Positions 44,601 through 54,081 of a DNA stretch of 64,000 nt are shown piece by piece. The number at the start of each line of letters is the position of its first letter. The stretch's first letter is position 1. The notes beneath the pieces are model-generated. The model saw only the letters and a list, made by a program, of their open reading frames with translations. It did no database searches and was not told where the DNA came from. The position numbers and the translations under genes are program-made. Origin of the DNA: Pleionea sp. CnH1-48. GTDB taxonomy: Bacteria; Pseudomonadota; Gammaproteobacteria; Enterobacterales; Kangiellaceae. Location: positions 62,001 through 126,000 of the forward strand of contig NZ_JAMXSB010000006.1 of the NCBI RefSeq assembly GCF_024124665.1. Reading direction: 5' to 3'.

Positions 44601-46564
44601 ACCCATTGCACAATCGTATTGGCATTGGAATCCGTCCCTTCAAAACCTTGTGTTTCAGTTTTAATGACGCGATTGAGTTTGTCTTTGTATTGAATGATAC
44701 GGGGTGAGCCCACCTGACGAGTCACGGCTTTATAAACGGCATGGGTGGGACAGCCACTGGCACAGGACTGATAGCCCGTGTAAGCCGCAGGCTCTTTTTC
44801 ACTGCTTAGACGGCCTTGCGTCTGCACCTGAATGAGTCGACCAAAAGCGTCATAGGTACTGTCCACCCGTTGATGATTCGTATCACGCACACTCAGTGCT
44901 TGACCATGATAAGGCGAGATGTTTGACAGGGTGTCGTGGCCTTTCTGATTTTTGGTACTGGCAACAAAGTAAGCCTCCCCATCGTAAGTGGTCTCCACCC
45001 AGCGTGTGGTTTCACCGGCACTGAGGGTCGAAACTTTCTCAGGTAAGCCTTTGTCGTTGTAATCCGTATCTATTGAGACCGTTTTACCACCGCCCGTAAT
45101 CGCTTTGGTGGTAATCACATCAGGCTGACGGCTTGTGGTCCAGGAGGTCGTGACCTCCACGACTTTTTCTGAATCGAGTCCAGCCGGAATGTTCGCGGTG
45201 TTAATACGTGAAGCCACAGAATCCGTTGTGGTCGTGCTTGACGTGAGTTTATTCACCCACCAGTTGGCGGTGTCTCGTACGTAGAGGTTTGCAACCGCGG
45301 TTTTGTGAATCCCAAATCCATTATCCACTTCCGTCTCACTGTTCCAGACATTCCCAAAGTGGTCCACATTGGTGATGCGGGAAGTGGTTTTGGACAGCTG
45401 TGTGCCACGTTGGTTTAAATCAAACGTAGTTTCCACCGACTCGTGAGGGTATACCCATAAGACTTTCTGATTGGTGTTCACATTGGTGTAGGCAGAAGTG
45501 TATTTCACTTCTGTTGTTGATAAGGGCGTGGTGTCACATAACGCATCGTTGTCACTGGCTAAACAAGTCTTTAGGGTTTCAATCTTACCCGCCAACGGAT
45601 GGAACTGATGGAAGGTGAAGACCGAACGCAGCCAGTCATTCACCTCGTTCTGTGCATTCAAACTCGTGGGCGTGTCCACAATCACCGTTCGGAATCCCTG
45701 GAAACCTCGACCCTTGTTGTTGTAGACCGCATCACGATAACTGTAACGGGTGGTGTTTAAACTACCAACGCCATTGCTTTGTCGGAAATCAGAGACCGCA
45801 TACATGGAGGACGTAAACCGGAAGTGGTTATCGTCCGCATAACGACCGGGAGTACCCACCGCCTGTGCAGTGTAAAAAGGCAGTTCATTGCTGCTGCGAT
45901 TGGCATTACTTGATAAGGGCGCATAGTCCCATTCACTGATAACACCTAAACCATTGGTGACTTTGTTCAACACATCCGGCTGGTTCATGGCGCCCGTACT
46001 GCTCGCACCACGGCTGTGATAATAATAACTGCCGAGACCAGAGACATTACTTGGTAACGTCTGTAAAGGCGTGAACGCATTGGCATGACCAAAACGGAAG
46101 GATAAATCCGTTAAGCCATCGCCACTGAAATCACTGTTCCAACGTACGTTGTTGGCTTTTAAATAGGTCGTGTTGTCTTTTACACTTAAGGCAAACTGCT
46201 TGCTGGCGTTTAAGCTGAACTCAAACACTTTCACTGAATACACACTTCTATCGGCGGCACCAAAGCCTCGGGCAAACAAATCGCCATCACTGGCAATACC
46301 ACCCGTACAATACGACAGGTCGGTGAAGTCCGCTGAATTATCCCAGCTCACTGCATAAATACCACCAAAACTGTCGTAAGGATTCGAATCCAATAAGATT
46401 TCAGCATTCGACACATAATCGTTCCACGCATTGGTTGTTAAGCAGTAACCAATGACGGGGGCATCATTTAAGATGACCACCGTACTGAGTAATGCGTGCA
46501 AACCCATCCAACTCTGTTCGATACGAGGTACCGGATAACCCGTAAGTATTTTCCCCCGACACAC
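41636..46564 (-). CDS. RHS-repeat toxin, C-terminal part, with ParB-like nuclease tip
   Basis: Open frame of 1642 codons; the first about 27 are probably out-of-frame remnant, so the true start is uncertain. FG-GAP-like repeats come first (SDFSGDGLTDLSFRFG), then many RHS/YD repeats (YDALGRIIYE, YDAFGRLIQVQ, TYNALGQKLW, YDTTGIVK). The RHS core closes at GRFLSVDPFIQEPGNSQSMNPYSYIMNNPLAGTDPSGY (about 1320-1360). The variable tip follows, with a hydrophobic helix and a ParB-like nuclease domain in the last 110 residues (LSEILPLHPVPRPSMP, GGHHRVAAM). The gene's first half lies in another frame at 46464-47549. Likely delivers a DNA-targeting toxin, if it could be made as one chain. Confidence 0.82.
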   Translation of the reverse strand: MCRGKILTGYPVPRIEQSWMGLHALLSTVVILNDAPVIGYCLTTNAWNDYVSNAEILLDSNPYDSFGGIYAVSWDNSADFTDLSYCTGGIASDGDLFARGFGAADRSVYSVKVFEFSLNASKQFALSVKDNTTYLKANNVRWNSDFSGDGLTDLSFRFGHANAFTPLQTLPSNVSGLGSYYYHSRGASSTGAMNQPDVLNKVTNGLGVISEWDYAPLSSNANRSSNELPFYTAQAVGTPGRYADDNHFRFTSSMYAVSDFRQSNGVGSLNTTRYSYRDAVYNNKGRGFQGFRTVIVDTPTSLNAQNEVNDWLRSVFTFHQFHPLAGKIETLKTCLASDNDALCDTTPLSTTEVKYTSAYTNVNTNQKVLWVYPHESVETTFDLNQRGTQLSKTTSRITNVDHFGNVWNSETEVDNGFGIHKTAVANLYVRDTANWWVNKLTSSTTTTDSVASRINTANIPAGLDSEKVVEVTTSWTTSRQPDVITTKAITGGGKTVSIDTDYNDKGLPEKVSTLSAGETTRWVETTYDGEAYFVASTKNQKGHDTLSNISPYHGQALSVRDTNHQRVDSTYDAFGRLIQVQTQGRLSSEKEPAAYTGYQSCASGCPTHAVYKAVTRQVGSPRIIQYKDKLNRVIKTETQGFEGTDSNANTIVQWVKYDALGRIIYESIPSYTDTYNNIGASKGTQYQSFDTLGRLTQKTTDQVQNQSLSITYSYSGFDTAINAAGLSLSRTYSGSGQLMSTTDAKNGVTRYAYDGMGNPIVLEDANGNQITATYNALGQKLWVDDPNMGKKTFTYTGFGEVKTELDANGNTTTYTFDELGRLKQRDVSGPNEISTSSFNFDRPIGANQDECQGLPYREAKGTFTKTYHYDTRCRLKETKTTIDGKTYTMSTYWDSHYGRPKGMTYPSGLTLKYDYDTTGIVKTTSNALTNETYRTIDEMDALGNWTEASIGTGNVSISRQFDVTTGQLLLSSLMQNTTRQQQLAYTDFDEFGNLKKQGVENRLGGGQYTSWESYQYDTLHRLTKATRIYHDQQQTVVDYDYDSVGNFKYKTDFSTQSASAYQYGAQGKANPSNAGPNAVKSIALANSIGTRSYFYDNNGNLTFDGLRNISYNGFNKPKVIDLNPGNKLNPYDQSTTGDITLHFDYGPDQMRYKQVKAGGQSVTTIYIGKAYEEIITGTKVEKKSYIGDIAIHTETTDNGQKTNTTHYFHRDRLGSMTAIFDDNGTIIERHSFDAFGKPRDGEYRDHATAIMNSAITTRGFTDHEQLDDAQLIHMNGRAYDYNLGRFLSVDPFIQEPGNSQSMNPYSYIMNNPLAGTDPSGYVSVCNKGVKRSNCGSYRPDSVMNGATGRVARTNGKDLKTSAGISNGAEKAEDILNAPQRGEAGYPGNPYCDPDNCVSHSKGESGGTGEVGLGSKLKETFFPAITNFGENGEEGSLLDDIKGFFKEGWNVSRNTMVYLPGIGPGWLLVPELGVNSKEALGAATFEGAFFIVGGAEVALSKAGGKAAAGIVRLLNKAGTKGTTNIPVIRVGTSSKSVVEVPLSEILPLHPVPRPSMPENHIANIANSIGSNGYDIMHAIPILRLPSGKLVSAGGHHRVAAMKLLNEASIPATIREWSSLSSKAQQRMLDNKVWGATLRGYLNE

Positions 46565-47549
46565 TCAACAAGCGTTGACCGTCCAGACACAAACGGTCTT
46601 CCATCGAATAGGTCACTGAACGATAACCACCATCAATGGCTAAAGTCTTGCCACAACGATGAATCGATGAACCACCGGAAAGACTCCAACCCATCCCTGC
46701 AATGCCATTGCCGTTACGCGAGGAATAATTCAACGACACACTCGGTTGCATCCCCAACCGACCAGGTGCGATGGCAATCGGCATCGAATAGGTTGCCGAA
46801 CCACCGGAGACACCCGCTGCTCCCTCAACGGCACCGATGTTTTCATGAGTCGGTTTCACATCCGCTTTTAATACCGCATCAGGAATTAAATGCTCCATGG
46901 AACGGGCAACGGTGACACTCAACGCTTCACTGTAGTTCGAACAAGTGGATGCCGTATTACAGGCACTCACTCGATATTGATACACGCCATTGGCTTTATT
47001 GGTTAAAGCAACACTGGTTGAAGTGCGATGGCCATCGAGCATCACCCAGGCGCCGCCATCTTGTTGCTCTTGCACTCGATAATAATTCACCGTGCCTAAC
47101 GGTTGTGTCCAACTAATAGAGAAACCCCCTGAATCCGAAGTTGAAGGTCCTGTCGGTTTTGAAGGTACGGCCGGTGCAACGGGAGCTGCCCCAACAACAA
47201 TCGTATTACTAATAGCCGAATCCACACACACGGTTTGACTGTTAAAAAACTCCACATTACAACTGGCCACTCGATAACGATAACTGCCTGCGGTGCGATT
47301 ACTTAAATAATACTGAGTGTTTTGACCCACCCATTGATTAATCGCCGTGAACTCGGCACTGTCTTTACTTTCAAAAAGGCGATAAAACTGAGGAACAACT
47401 TTAGGCGCGGTCCATTGGACCGTGTAATTTCCAGAAGTGCTGGAACTGGGAACGGAAACATTGGTGGCAGGGGATGGCGATGCAGCATGCACACTCGCGC
47501 ACAACAGCAAAGCACCCGATAGCATTATCGAGGGGATGCGTCGATTCAT
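46464..47549 (-). CDS. SpvB/RHS toxin, N-terminal part (frame ends early)
   Basis: 361 aa. A signal peptide (1-22, ending VHA) is followed by two fibronectin type III-like domains (about 28-120 and 133-215). The SpvB/TcaC-type start of RHS toxins begins about 230 (GGSATYSMPIAIAPGRLGMQ, NYSSRNGNGIAGMGWSLSGG, RLCLDGQRLL). It stops in frame after GFARITQYGGHLK. In intact relatives this point continues into a region with a KxxSGQ...YG motif and salt-bridge loops, which is absent here: the next frame instead begins at FG-GAP-like sequence. So the gene appears to have lost an internal segment and its frame. The signal peptide suggests secretion rather than loading by a type VI machine. Confidence 0.82.
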   Translation of the reverse strand: MNRRIPSIMLSGALLLCASVHAASPSPATNVSVPSSSTSGNYTVQWTAPKVVPQFYRLFESKDSAEFTAINQWVGQNTQYYLSNRTAGSYRYRVASCNVEFFNSQTVCVDSAISNTIVVGAAPVAPAVPSKPTGPSTSDSGGFSISWTQPLGTVNYYRVQEQQDGGAWVMLDGHRTSTSVALTNKANGVYQYRVSACNTASTCSNYSEALSVTVARSMEHLIPDAVLKADVKPTHENIGAVEGAAGVSGGSATYSMPIAIAPGRLGMQPSVSLNYSSRNGNGIAGMGWSLSGGSSIHRCGKTLAIDGGYRSVTYSMEDRLCLDGQRLLSVSGENTYGLSGTSYRTELDGFARITQYGGHLK

Positions 47550-47880
47550 GGAGATAAATTCTCTTTGTAAAATTGTAAAAAATTAAATAATCAAAAAAAC
47601 GATTTAAATATTCCGACTGAAAAATAATCCGTTTGTCTTCATCATCAGTCTGCTAAATAAGGGAGCATTCATTGCTCCATCAAGCTCAGTGATTAAAAAA
47701 ATAACTAACCACCGATTTGTTCACATTATATCCTTTGAGATATCAAGGTCAAGTATCTAAGCCCATAAGTTAGAATCTTTGGTTCTTGATTATTTTTATT
47801 AACGATGAACATCGTTAGTTCCTAAACAAAAAACATACAAGCATTTAAAACTACTTAGGAATAAGCAAAAAGCGAATGAC
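47550..47880. other. AT-rich upstream region of the SpvB/RHS gene
   Basis: 331 bp. GGAGCA-TTCAT-TGCTCC hairpin at about 47662-47678. Very AT-rich, with no -10/-35 pair I would call. No gene seen. Confidence 0.35.
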
Positions 47881-48753
47881 CTATACATCCGCCTCAAACA
47901 AAAACTGACCACCTCCATACTCATCAATTTCGATGTAGTAATTTTTCCTTTTGCTTGATGGTTTGCTATTAAGGCTGGTGATTTTAGGGAAGGACTTAGT
48001 CACTAATTGAAATCGATAAAGAGACATCTCGTCCATTGTTTCGGGATCAACAATCAGTGTACTAAATATATTCATAATGCGTTCAAGTGCATCTATCATC
48101 TGAGGCGTAGCTTCACCTGTTTTAATAACAGCTTCTACTTTTGATGGAGACACGCCTAAAAAAGCTCCACTGATGCGACACGCGGCTTGAAAGTCGATCA
48201 GGCTGACGCAACGAATACGTTTGTCGTTATCAGAAAACAAGCCAACCGCAAATGGCATTGCACCTTCATCCAAAGGTTGGATTTCTTGCTCTAATACCTC
48301 CACATCATTTTTAATAAAAGCGCCAAAAATTTTATTCAATGTTAATTGCTGAGGAAAAGAGATAGGAGCGATTTTTTCTTCTTTTTCACGCCCAGCAAGA
48401 ATTGGGAGTATGGCTTCTTTAAGTGACGCAGATGTAAAAGGCTTGTTAACAATAAACAGAGCACCGGCTTCTTTTGCTGCTTGTAAATTATCAACAGAAG
48501 TTTCTGTGGTGACCATACCAATATTAACTTCTAGCTCGCACTGTTGTATCTTTTGCAACAGCTCTAAGCCAGTCATTTCTGGCATGTGCCAATCACACAA
48601 TACCAGATCGGGCTTCCAGACTTTAATTATTTCGAAAGCAACCCGACCGTTCTCTGCACCTTGGTATTCACAATCATGATAGCCAGCATGAATTAGAATT
48701 TTCTTTACAATAGACTGCATTGCCAAGCTATCATCAACAATAAGAAATCTCAC
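47881..48753 (-). CDS. Response regulator with uncharacterised C-terminal domain
   Basis: 290 aa. A CheY-like receiver (about 1-120) is present: Asp7-Asp8 (LIVDDS), phosphoacceptor Asp54 in VLCDWHMPEM, Thr82-Thr83 and Lys104 (VNKPFT). The C-terminal part (about 135-290) is not a DNA-binding or enzyme domain I know; the segment FAVGLFSDNDKRIRCVSLIDF looks like a CheX-like or chemotaxis-associated fold. Upstream by 6 bp is a CheX-like gene, so the two likely act together, perhaps with a chemotaxis or signal-relay role. Confidence 0.85.
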   Translation of the reverse strand: MRFLIVDDSLAMQSIVKKILIHAGYHDCEYQGAENGRVAFEIIKVWKPDLVLCDWHMPEMTGLELLQKIQQCELEVNIGMVTTETSVDNLQAAKEAGALFIVNKPFTSASLKEAILPILAGREKEEKIAPISFPQQLTLNKIFGAFIKNDVEVLEQEIQPLDEGAMPFAVGLFSDNDKRIRCVSLIDFQAACRISGAFLGVSPSKVEAVIKTGEATPQMIDALERIMNIFSTLIVDPETMDEMSLYRFQLVTKSFPKITSLNSKPSSKRKNYYIEIDEYGGGQFLFEADV

Positions 48754-48759
48754 AGTTAA

Positions 48760-49215
48760 TCACCCATCTGAATTCTTTATATACACACTAAAAGAAAAAC
48801 ACCGCTCATTAATATAAAAGCAGGTAACGGCTAACGGCTCGTCGTTAATGGTTTTGGGAGCAGCTTCAATATAAGGAATACCTGGCTTGTAAGGTTCGTT
48901 GAGTTTTTTAAACAATTCGCCAGACATTAAATTGAGCGCTTCTTTAAAAATATCCTGAAATTCAGTCTCACTCACCGACTCTGCGGGTTTGCCATAAACA
49001 GGGGCCGCCAGTTCAGCCATGACCGAATTAGCTCCAGCCAGAAAAGCCCACATATCAACACTACCCGAGGCATCAATAACAGCAATTAAGCGATCATCAG
49101 CATTCAGTTCTGCTGATCCTTCAGGCATAACCACAACATCAAAGAGCTGCTTAAACACAGACTCTGCAATGGGGTATAGCATCGCGCTGTCAATCGCCTC
49201 TATCTCATTGTTCAT
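48760..49215 (-). CDS. CheX-like chemotaxis phosphatase-domain protein
   Basis: 151 aa, single domain of the CheX/CheC/FliY type: an N-terminal helix, then DRLIAVIDASGSVDMWAFLAG and MSGELFKKLN, similar to CheX. Such proteins dephosphorylate CheY-like receivers. Its partner is the response regulator 6 bp downstream, which fits. The ExxN/Q catalytic pair of CheX is not clearly identifiable by eye, so enzymatic activity is uncertain. Confidence 0.72.
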   Translation of the reverse strand: MNNEIEAIDSAMLYPIAESVFKQLFDVVVMPEGSAELNADDRLIAVIDASGSVDMWAFLAGANSVMAELAAPVYGKPAESVSETEFQDIFKEALNLMSGELFKKLNEPYKPGIPYIEAAPKTINDEPLAVTCFYINERCFSFSVYIKNSDG

Positions 49216-49364
49216 GGCCTCGCCTCGGTTGCTCCATGCTAATCCCTTGAAAAAGAAGGAATTAGCATGGCTTTATAGTATTTAAGCACATTTGGCGGGA
49301 AAAGCCAGATTCGCCCACTGAGGCAAAAGGAGCGTTTCTAGAGAGTAAAGATAAAATGAAGAGA

Positions 49365-49396
49365 AAGAAAAAAGGCTTTGATTTCTCAAAGCCTTT
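49365..49396 (-). terminator. Rho-independent terminator of the malic enzyme gene
   Basis: Perfect 10-bp arms AAAGGCTTTG (49371-49380) and CAAAGCCTTT (49387-49396), loop of 6 nt, with a T-run (TTTTTTCTTTC) after the stem on the minus strand. Only 7 bp after the stop codon. Confidence 0.92.
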
Positions 49397-49402
49397 GCAT
49401 CA

Positions 49403-51103
49403 TTAAAATGACGTGCGTCGATAATTGCGATAATTGGGTTCCCAGAAGTTCTTGTTTATTTTTTCTTCCAGAGCAACATCCGAAATCGTCACAGCCACAT
49501 CATCATCCATGGCCTGCTTGGCAACGGCTTTAGCAATGAACTTACTCACTTCACGAATAGTAGAGAGCGCAGGTAATAAGGGGCCTTCACCTGTGGTCGC
49601 CAAGGGTGAACATTGTGCCAAAGCCTCACTGGCTGCCATCAGCATGTTGTCTGTTACGCGCTGTGCTTTAACCGATATAACGCCCAGACCCACACCGGGG
49701 AAGATATAGCTGTTATTGCATTGTGCAATAGGATACTGCTTACCATTAAGCTCAACAGGCTCAAATGGGCTGCCCGTTGCCACAATAGCTTTACCGTCCG
49801 TCCAACGTAGAATATCAGCAGGAATCCCCTCTGCTTTAGACGTAGGGTTCGATAACGGCAAAATAACAGGCCGCTCACAAAACTCACTCATGGTACGTAC
49901 GACTTCTTCATTAAAGGTATCTGGCTGTCCAGAAACCCCGACCAGAACCGTTGGGCGAGCATGTTTTAGCGTGGTCATAAAATCTATGCGACCTTTGTCA
50001 TTGGTTGGCCAATCTTTTACTCGTTCGGCTTTTTGCGCTAATGGAGACTGAAAACTCTTTAAATAGTCCAGATCGTCTACTAACAGCCCACGGCTATCAA
50101 TCAAGGCAATACGCTCACGAGCTTCGCTGTCGCTCAAACCTTCGCGCTTCATCTGCGCAATAATTTGCTCGGCAATACCACAACCTGCAGAACCGGCACC
50201 TAAGAACAATACACGTTGATCTTTAAGAGGCTGATCTAAATTTTTACAAGCCGCCAACAAAGTACCCACGGTTACCGATGCGGTACCTTGAATATCATCA
50301 TTAAAACAGCAAAGCTCATCTCGATATTTCTCGAGTAACGGCGTTGCATTTGTCGCTGCGAAATCTTCAAACTGAAGTAACGCTTCTGGCCAACGACGTT
50401 TTACTGCCTGGATAAACTGATCCACAAATTCATAATATTCATCACCGCTGATGCGCTCGTGACGCCACCCCATATACATTGGATCGTCCAACAGCTCTTG
50501 ATTATTACTGCCTACGTCGAGTACAACAGGTAAGGTATAGGCGGGACTAATCCCTCCGCAAGCGGTATAAAGTGACAGCTTACCAATCGGAATCCCCATG
50601 CCACCGATGCCTTGATCACCAAGACCAAGAATACGCTCACCATCGGTTACTACGATGACTTTCACATTATGCTTGGTTGCATTTTGTAGCATATCTTCAA
50701 TGCGATCACGATCAGGGTAGGAAATAAACAATCCCCGCTTGCGTCGATAGATTTTAGAGAACTCCTGACACGCAGCACCAACGGTAGGTGTATAAATGAG
50801 CGGCATAATTTCTTCGGTATATTGAGTTACCAAACGACAAAATAACGTTTCGTTGGTGTCCTGAATATTTCGCAGATAAATATGCTTATCGAGATCATCG
50901 TCAAAATGTTGTAGCTGCTGATAACATCTGACCATCTGTTCTTCGATACTCTCTATCGTGCGCGGTAATAGCCCTTCGAGGTTAAACTGTTGGCGTTCAA
51001 ACTCAGTAAATGCGCTGCCTTTATTTAATAAAGGCGTTTCCAATAACGCAGAACCAGCATACGGAATGTATAACGGGCGCTTGGATGAAGTTTGGTCAGA
51101 CAT
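49403..51103 (-). CDS. maeA: NAD-dependent malic enzyme
   Basis: Decarboxylates malate to pyruvate with NAD+. 566 aa, usual length for MaeA (SfcA). An N-terminal domain includes [19 protein letters not shown]; the active-site regions are [16 protein letters not shown] (Tyr) and [18 protein letters not shown]. The nucleotide-binding part is [17 protein letters not shown]. The C-terminal half carries the malic-enzyme NAD domain with SNPTSKAEG and SGQPDTF. Not clustered with other carbon-metabolism genes. Confidence 0.95.
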   Translation of the reverse strand: MSDQTSSKRPLYIPYAGSALLETPLLNKGSAFTEFERQQFNLEGLLPRTIESIEEQMVRCYQQLQHFDDDLDKHIYLRNIQDTNETLFCRLVTQYTEEIMPLIYTPTVGAACQEFSKIYRRKRGLFISYPDRDRIEDMLQNATKHNVKVIVVTDGERILGLGDQGIGGMGIPIGKLSLYTACGGISPAYTLPVVLDVGSNNQELLDDPMYMGWRHERISGDEYYEFVDQFIQAVKRRWPEALLQFEDFAATNATPLLEKYRDELCCFNDDIQGTASVTVGTLLAACKNLDQPLKDQRVLFLGAGSAGCGIAEQIIAQMKREGLSDSEARERIALIDSRGLLVDDLDYLKSFQSPLAQKAERVKDWPTNDKGRIDFMTTLKHARPTVLVGVSGQPDTFNEEVVRTMSEFCERPVILPLSNPTSKAEGIPADILRWTDGKAIVATGSPFEPVELNGKQYPIAQCNNSYIFPGVGLGVISVKAQRVTDNMLMAASEALAQCSPLATTGEGPLLPALSTIREVSKFIAKAVAKQAMDDDVAVTISDVALEEKINKNFWEPNYRNYRRTSF

Positions 51104-51294
51104 AGTTTCTTTTTAGCCTTTTCCTGTTTGCTTATTGAGAACCACCCAATGGCATCTTCTTTTACCATTCAGTGAATTAACCTAATTTTTAGCATTGTAG
51201 CCTTAACCGCAAGCGGATCGAAATCAGACCTGCAAACTATTGGTTATATGATAACCCGAAATCTTGAATAATTTTGACAAGCTTGGCATTTCGC

Positions 51295-52431
51295 TTATTT
51301 TTTCAGCTTGCGACACCCTTCTGCCAATTGTTCAAAATCCTCTACCTTATTATAGACGTGTACAGAAACTCGGTTGAGTTCTGGCAATTGGCGACGCTCA
51401 ATATCGAGCCAACCCGAGTCTTTATTGACTACGCTGGTGACCACATTGTCATTAAGCAGTTGCAGGAAGACATTTCTAGCATGAATGTTTTTATGACGGA
51501 AAGTAATGATTCCTGATTTCGATATGCCTGTATCACATAACTCAATCTCATCGAGCTCAGCAAGAGTTTGCCGACAGGTTGCCGCTAACAACGCAATTTT
51601 CTGATACTGCTGCTCAGGCCCCTGCTCAATGAGTCTCTCTATGGCGACCTTTAACCCCATTCGTGCCGCCCAGTTTGCTTCCCACAATTCAAAGCGACGA
51701 GCATCATCTCGTAATACATAATGCTCACGAGACTCTAAACGCGCGGCAAAATGATCACTGCATTGAGGGAACAAACCATCATCCAATACTTTTTGAGAGA
51801 CATACAAAAACCCGGTACCTCGGGGAGCACGCAAAAACTTGCGACCCGTTGCGGGTAAAAAATCACAATGAAGGCGTTTAACATCGACATCAATATGTCC
51901 GACAGCCTGGCAAGCATCCACCATATAATAACCAGAAAAACCGCCGCGACTCAGTGCCTCACCGAGCTCGTACGCAGGATTTATCACCCCATTGTGCGAT
52001 GGTATCCAGGTTAACAATACTAAACGGGTTTTATCACTGACATGCTCAAGGACATCTTCGACACGAACCTGCCCTTCGTTGCAACTGACAATACGAAGGA
52101 CCAACTGGTATCGCTGTTGAAGCTGTAGCAAGGCGACATAGTTAGCGCCATACTCATGCTCGGTGACAATCACTTCATCGCCGGATTGCCAGGGGATCGA
52201 TAATAAGCCATTGACCAGACCACGAGAGGCGCTCTCTTGCAAGGCGATTTGATGGGGTTGCGCATGAATAAGTTGCGCTGATAATTGATACAACAGAAGC
52301 CAATCTTCCGCGTGCTGCTCTGCTAGCTGATAGCCTCCCAGCTGTTGTTCCTTTGTTAAATACTCAATTTGAGCAGTCAAAACAGCATCGCTAATCAAGG
52401 ATGCGCCAGCAGCATTTAGATTAATATTCAT
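51295..52431 (-). CDS. Class V PLP-dependent aminotransferase/desulfurase-like enzyme
   Basis: 378 aa of the cysteine desulfurase/isopenicillin-N-epimerase-like fold. N-terminal LNAAGASL, HEYGANY in the active site, DACQAVGHIDVD (cofactor Asp), and the PLP-binding Lys in TGRKFLRAPRGTG. Close relatives have varied roles (desulfurase, epimerase, lyase), so the substrate is open. It lies downstream of the GlpD-like gene by 56 bp and may share its transcript. Confidence 0.85.
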   Translation of the reverse strand: MNINLNAAGASLISDAVLTAQIEYLTKEQQLGGYQLAEQHAEDWLLLYQLSAQLIHAQPHQIALQESASRGLVNGLLSIPWQSGDEVIVTEHEYGANYVALLQLQQRYQLVLRIVSCNEGQVRVEDVLEHVSDKTRLVLLTWIPSHNGVINPAYELGEALSRGGFSGYYMVDACQAVGHIDVDVKRLHCDFLPATGRKFLRAPRGTGFLYVSQKVLDDGLFPQCSDHFAARLESREHYVLRDDARRFELWEANWAARMGLKVAIERLIEQGPEQQYQKIALLAATCRQTLAELDEIELCDTGISKSGIITFRHKNIHARNVFLQLLNDNVVTSVVNKDSGWLDIERRQLPELNRVSVHVYNKVEDFEQLAEGCRKLKK

Positions 52432-52487
52432 TAACCATTGGAGAAAATTGGCCTCTAGTTGCCAACTACTCTATTACAACTGACTTG

Positions 52488-54077
52488 CTAAATCGAATAA
52501 TAATTGCGATATATCTGTTGATAACGTTCTAACTCCTGCTCCCAACGCTGTTGGCTCCAGCTCAGCTCTTGCTGACATAATGTTTGCACAGTTTTGAACA
52601 ACTCTTTTGCACCATCAGGTAACAACAAACCCAATCGAGTGCGACGTAACAACAAGTCATCTAAGTGAACCACAGACTCATTACGTAAGATCCAACGACA
52701 CTCAGCCAAACAATATGCCGTTTTACCAATTTCCTTTTTGTATTCTTCGTGTGCATCCTCAAGCAGCTCGTTTGCATAAGAGCCATAGTGTCCTAACAAA
52801 CGATGTGCTTGTGTTGCGTTATCAAGTTCAAGCTCTTCAACATTAATATCAGGTTCGCTAATAAAAGCTGCGAATTGTTTTCGCTCAGGTAAATCCGATG
52901 TTGCTTTATCTAAAGCTTCTTCTGCCATCAAACGGAAAGTGGTGAGCTTGCCACCAGACATAGAGATCAATCCAGGTTCTTTGACCAAAATATGCTCTCG
53001 GCATTCCGCCGACGGGTCTTTACTTTTACCACTGCTGATCACCGGACGAACACCACTAAAACAAGAGATAACATCGTCTTGCGTTATCTTGAGATCAGGG
53101 AAGCGTTCATTAACAGCCGCCAACATATAATGAATTTCTTCTTCGGTAATACAGGCTTCGTCGTTAAGATTTTGTGTGTGATCTAAATCGGTTGTTCCCA
53201 CCAGTGTTGCGCCTTCCCATGGAAAAATATAAAAAGGACGTTTATCTTTGGCGTGAAGCAGAGTGAGCGAGCCTTGTACTTTTAGTCGATCGGCACTAAT
53301 AACAATATGGCTTCCTCTTAAGGGGCGAATATCAAAAGGCGCCTGTTCTGACAACTGATTGGCCCACACTCCGGTAGCGTTAATCACGACAGAAGCATCT
53401 AACGATAACTGCTCTCCATTTTCGCTATTAGATACAACAACGCCCGATACACGTCCATTGGTACGAACAAGCTGCTCTACTCCAGTATAATTGATTGCCA
53501 TTGCGCCATTGGCTACCGATTCCTGCAACACTCGCATGACCAGGCGCGAATCATCAGTGACCGAATCGGTGAATCGCCAGGCACCCGCCAGATTATCCAC
53601 ATTGATATTAGAAAAACTCTGTTCCAGTTGTCGCGGTTTAAAAAAGCGATGCTGTTTGATTCCTGCGATCCAATCATAAAGACGAATCAGACAACCAAAC
53701 AAAAAAGGACCTGGAAATTGTTTTTTACGTAGCGTAAAAAAATATTCCATACGATCCACTAGTCCAGGCAAATGCCGAATAAGCCACTCTCGTTCTGACA
53801 AAGACTGTCGCGTTAGGCGAACATTACCGCTGCCGAGATAACGCAAACCACCATGAACCATCTTTGAAGAACGACTGGATGTGCCCCAGGCAAAATCTTT
53901 TTTCTCAACCAATAAGGCCCGATATCCTCGTCGACTGGCTTCTCTCAACACACCAGCACCAGAAATTCCGCCACCGATGACAATCACATCCCAATGCTTT
54001 TCGGTTTTAAGTCGTTGCCAATTTTCACTATGTTCAGGAAACAAAGTTTTCTGCAAATGGTTGTGCTGAGAGTCCAT
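52488..54077 (-). CDS. glpD: Glycerol-3-phosphate dehydrogenase, FAD-dependent (GlpD-like)
   Basis: 529 aa from ATG 54077 (an in-frame TTG lies one codon upstream). The N-terminal dinucleotide motif is VIGGGISGAGVLREAS, followed by GTSSRSSKMVHGGLRYLG, the usual GlpD segment. Oxidises glycerol-3-phosphate to DHAP and feeds the quinone pool at the membrane. It follows the alkyl-DHAP-synthase-like gene with only 4 bp between, and DHAP-type products link the two, so a joint role in ether- or glycerol-lipid metabolism is possible. Confidence 0.9.
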   Translation of the reverse strand: MDSQHNHLQKTLFPEHSENWQRLKTEKHWDVIVIGGGISGAGVLREASRRGYRALLVEKKDFAWGTSSRSSKMVHGGLRYLGSGNVRLTRQSLSEREWLIRHLPGLVDRMEYFFTLRKKQFPGPFLFGCLIRLYDWIAGIKQHRFFKPRQLEQSFSNINVDNLAGAWRFTDSVTDDSRLVMRVLQESVANGAMAINYTGVEQLVRTNGRVSGVVVSNSENGEQLSLDASVVINATGVWANQLSEQAPFDIRPLRGSHIVISADRLKVQGSLTLLHAKDKRPFYIFPWEGATLVGTTDLDHTQNLNDEACITEEEIHYMLAAVNERFPDLKITQDDVISCFSGVRPVISSGKSKDPSAECREHILVKEPGLISMSGGKLTTFRLMAEEALDKATSDLPERKQFAAFISEPDINVEELELDNATQAHRLLGHYGSYANELLEDAHEEYKKEIGKTAYCLAECRWILRNESVVHLDDLLLRRTRLGLLLPDGAKELFKTVQTLCQQELSWSQQRWEQELERYQQIYRNYYSI

Positions 54078-54081
54078 CAAT

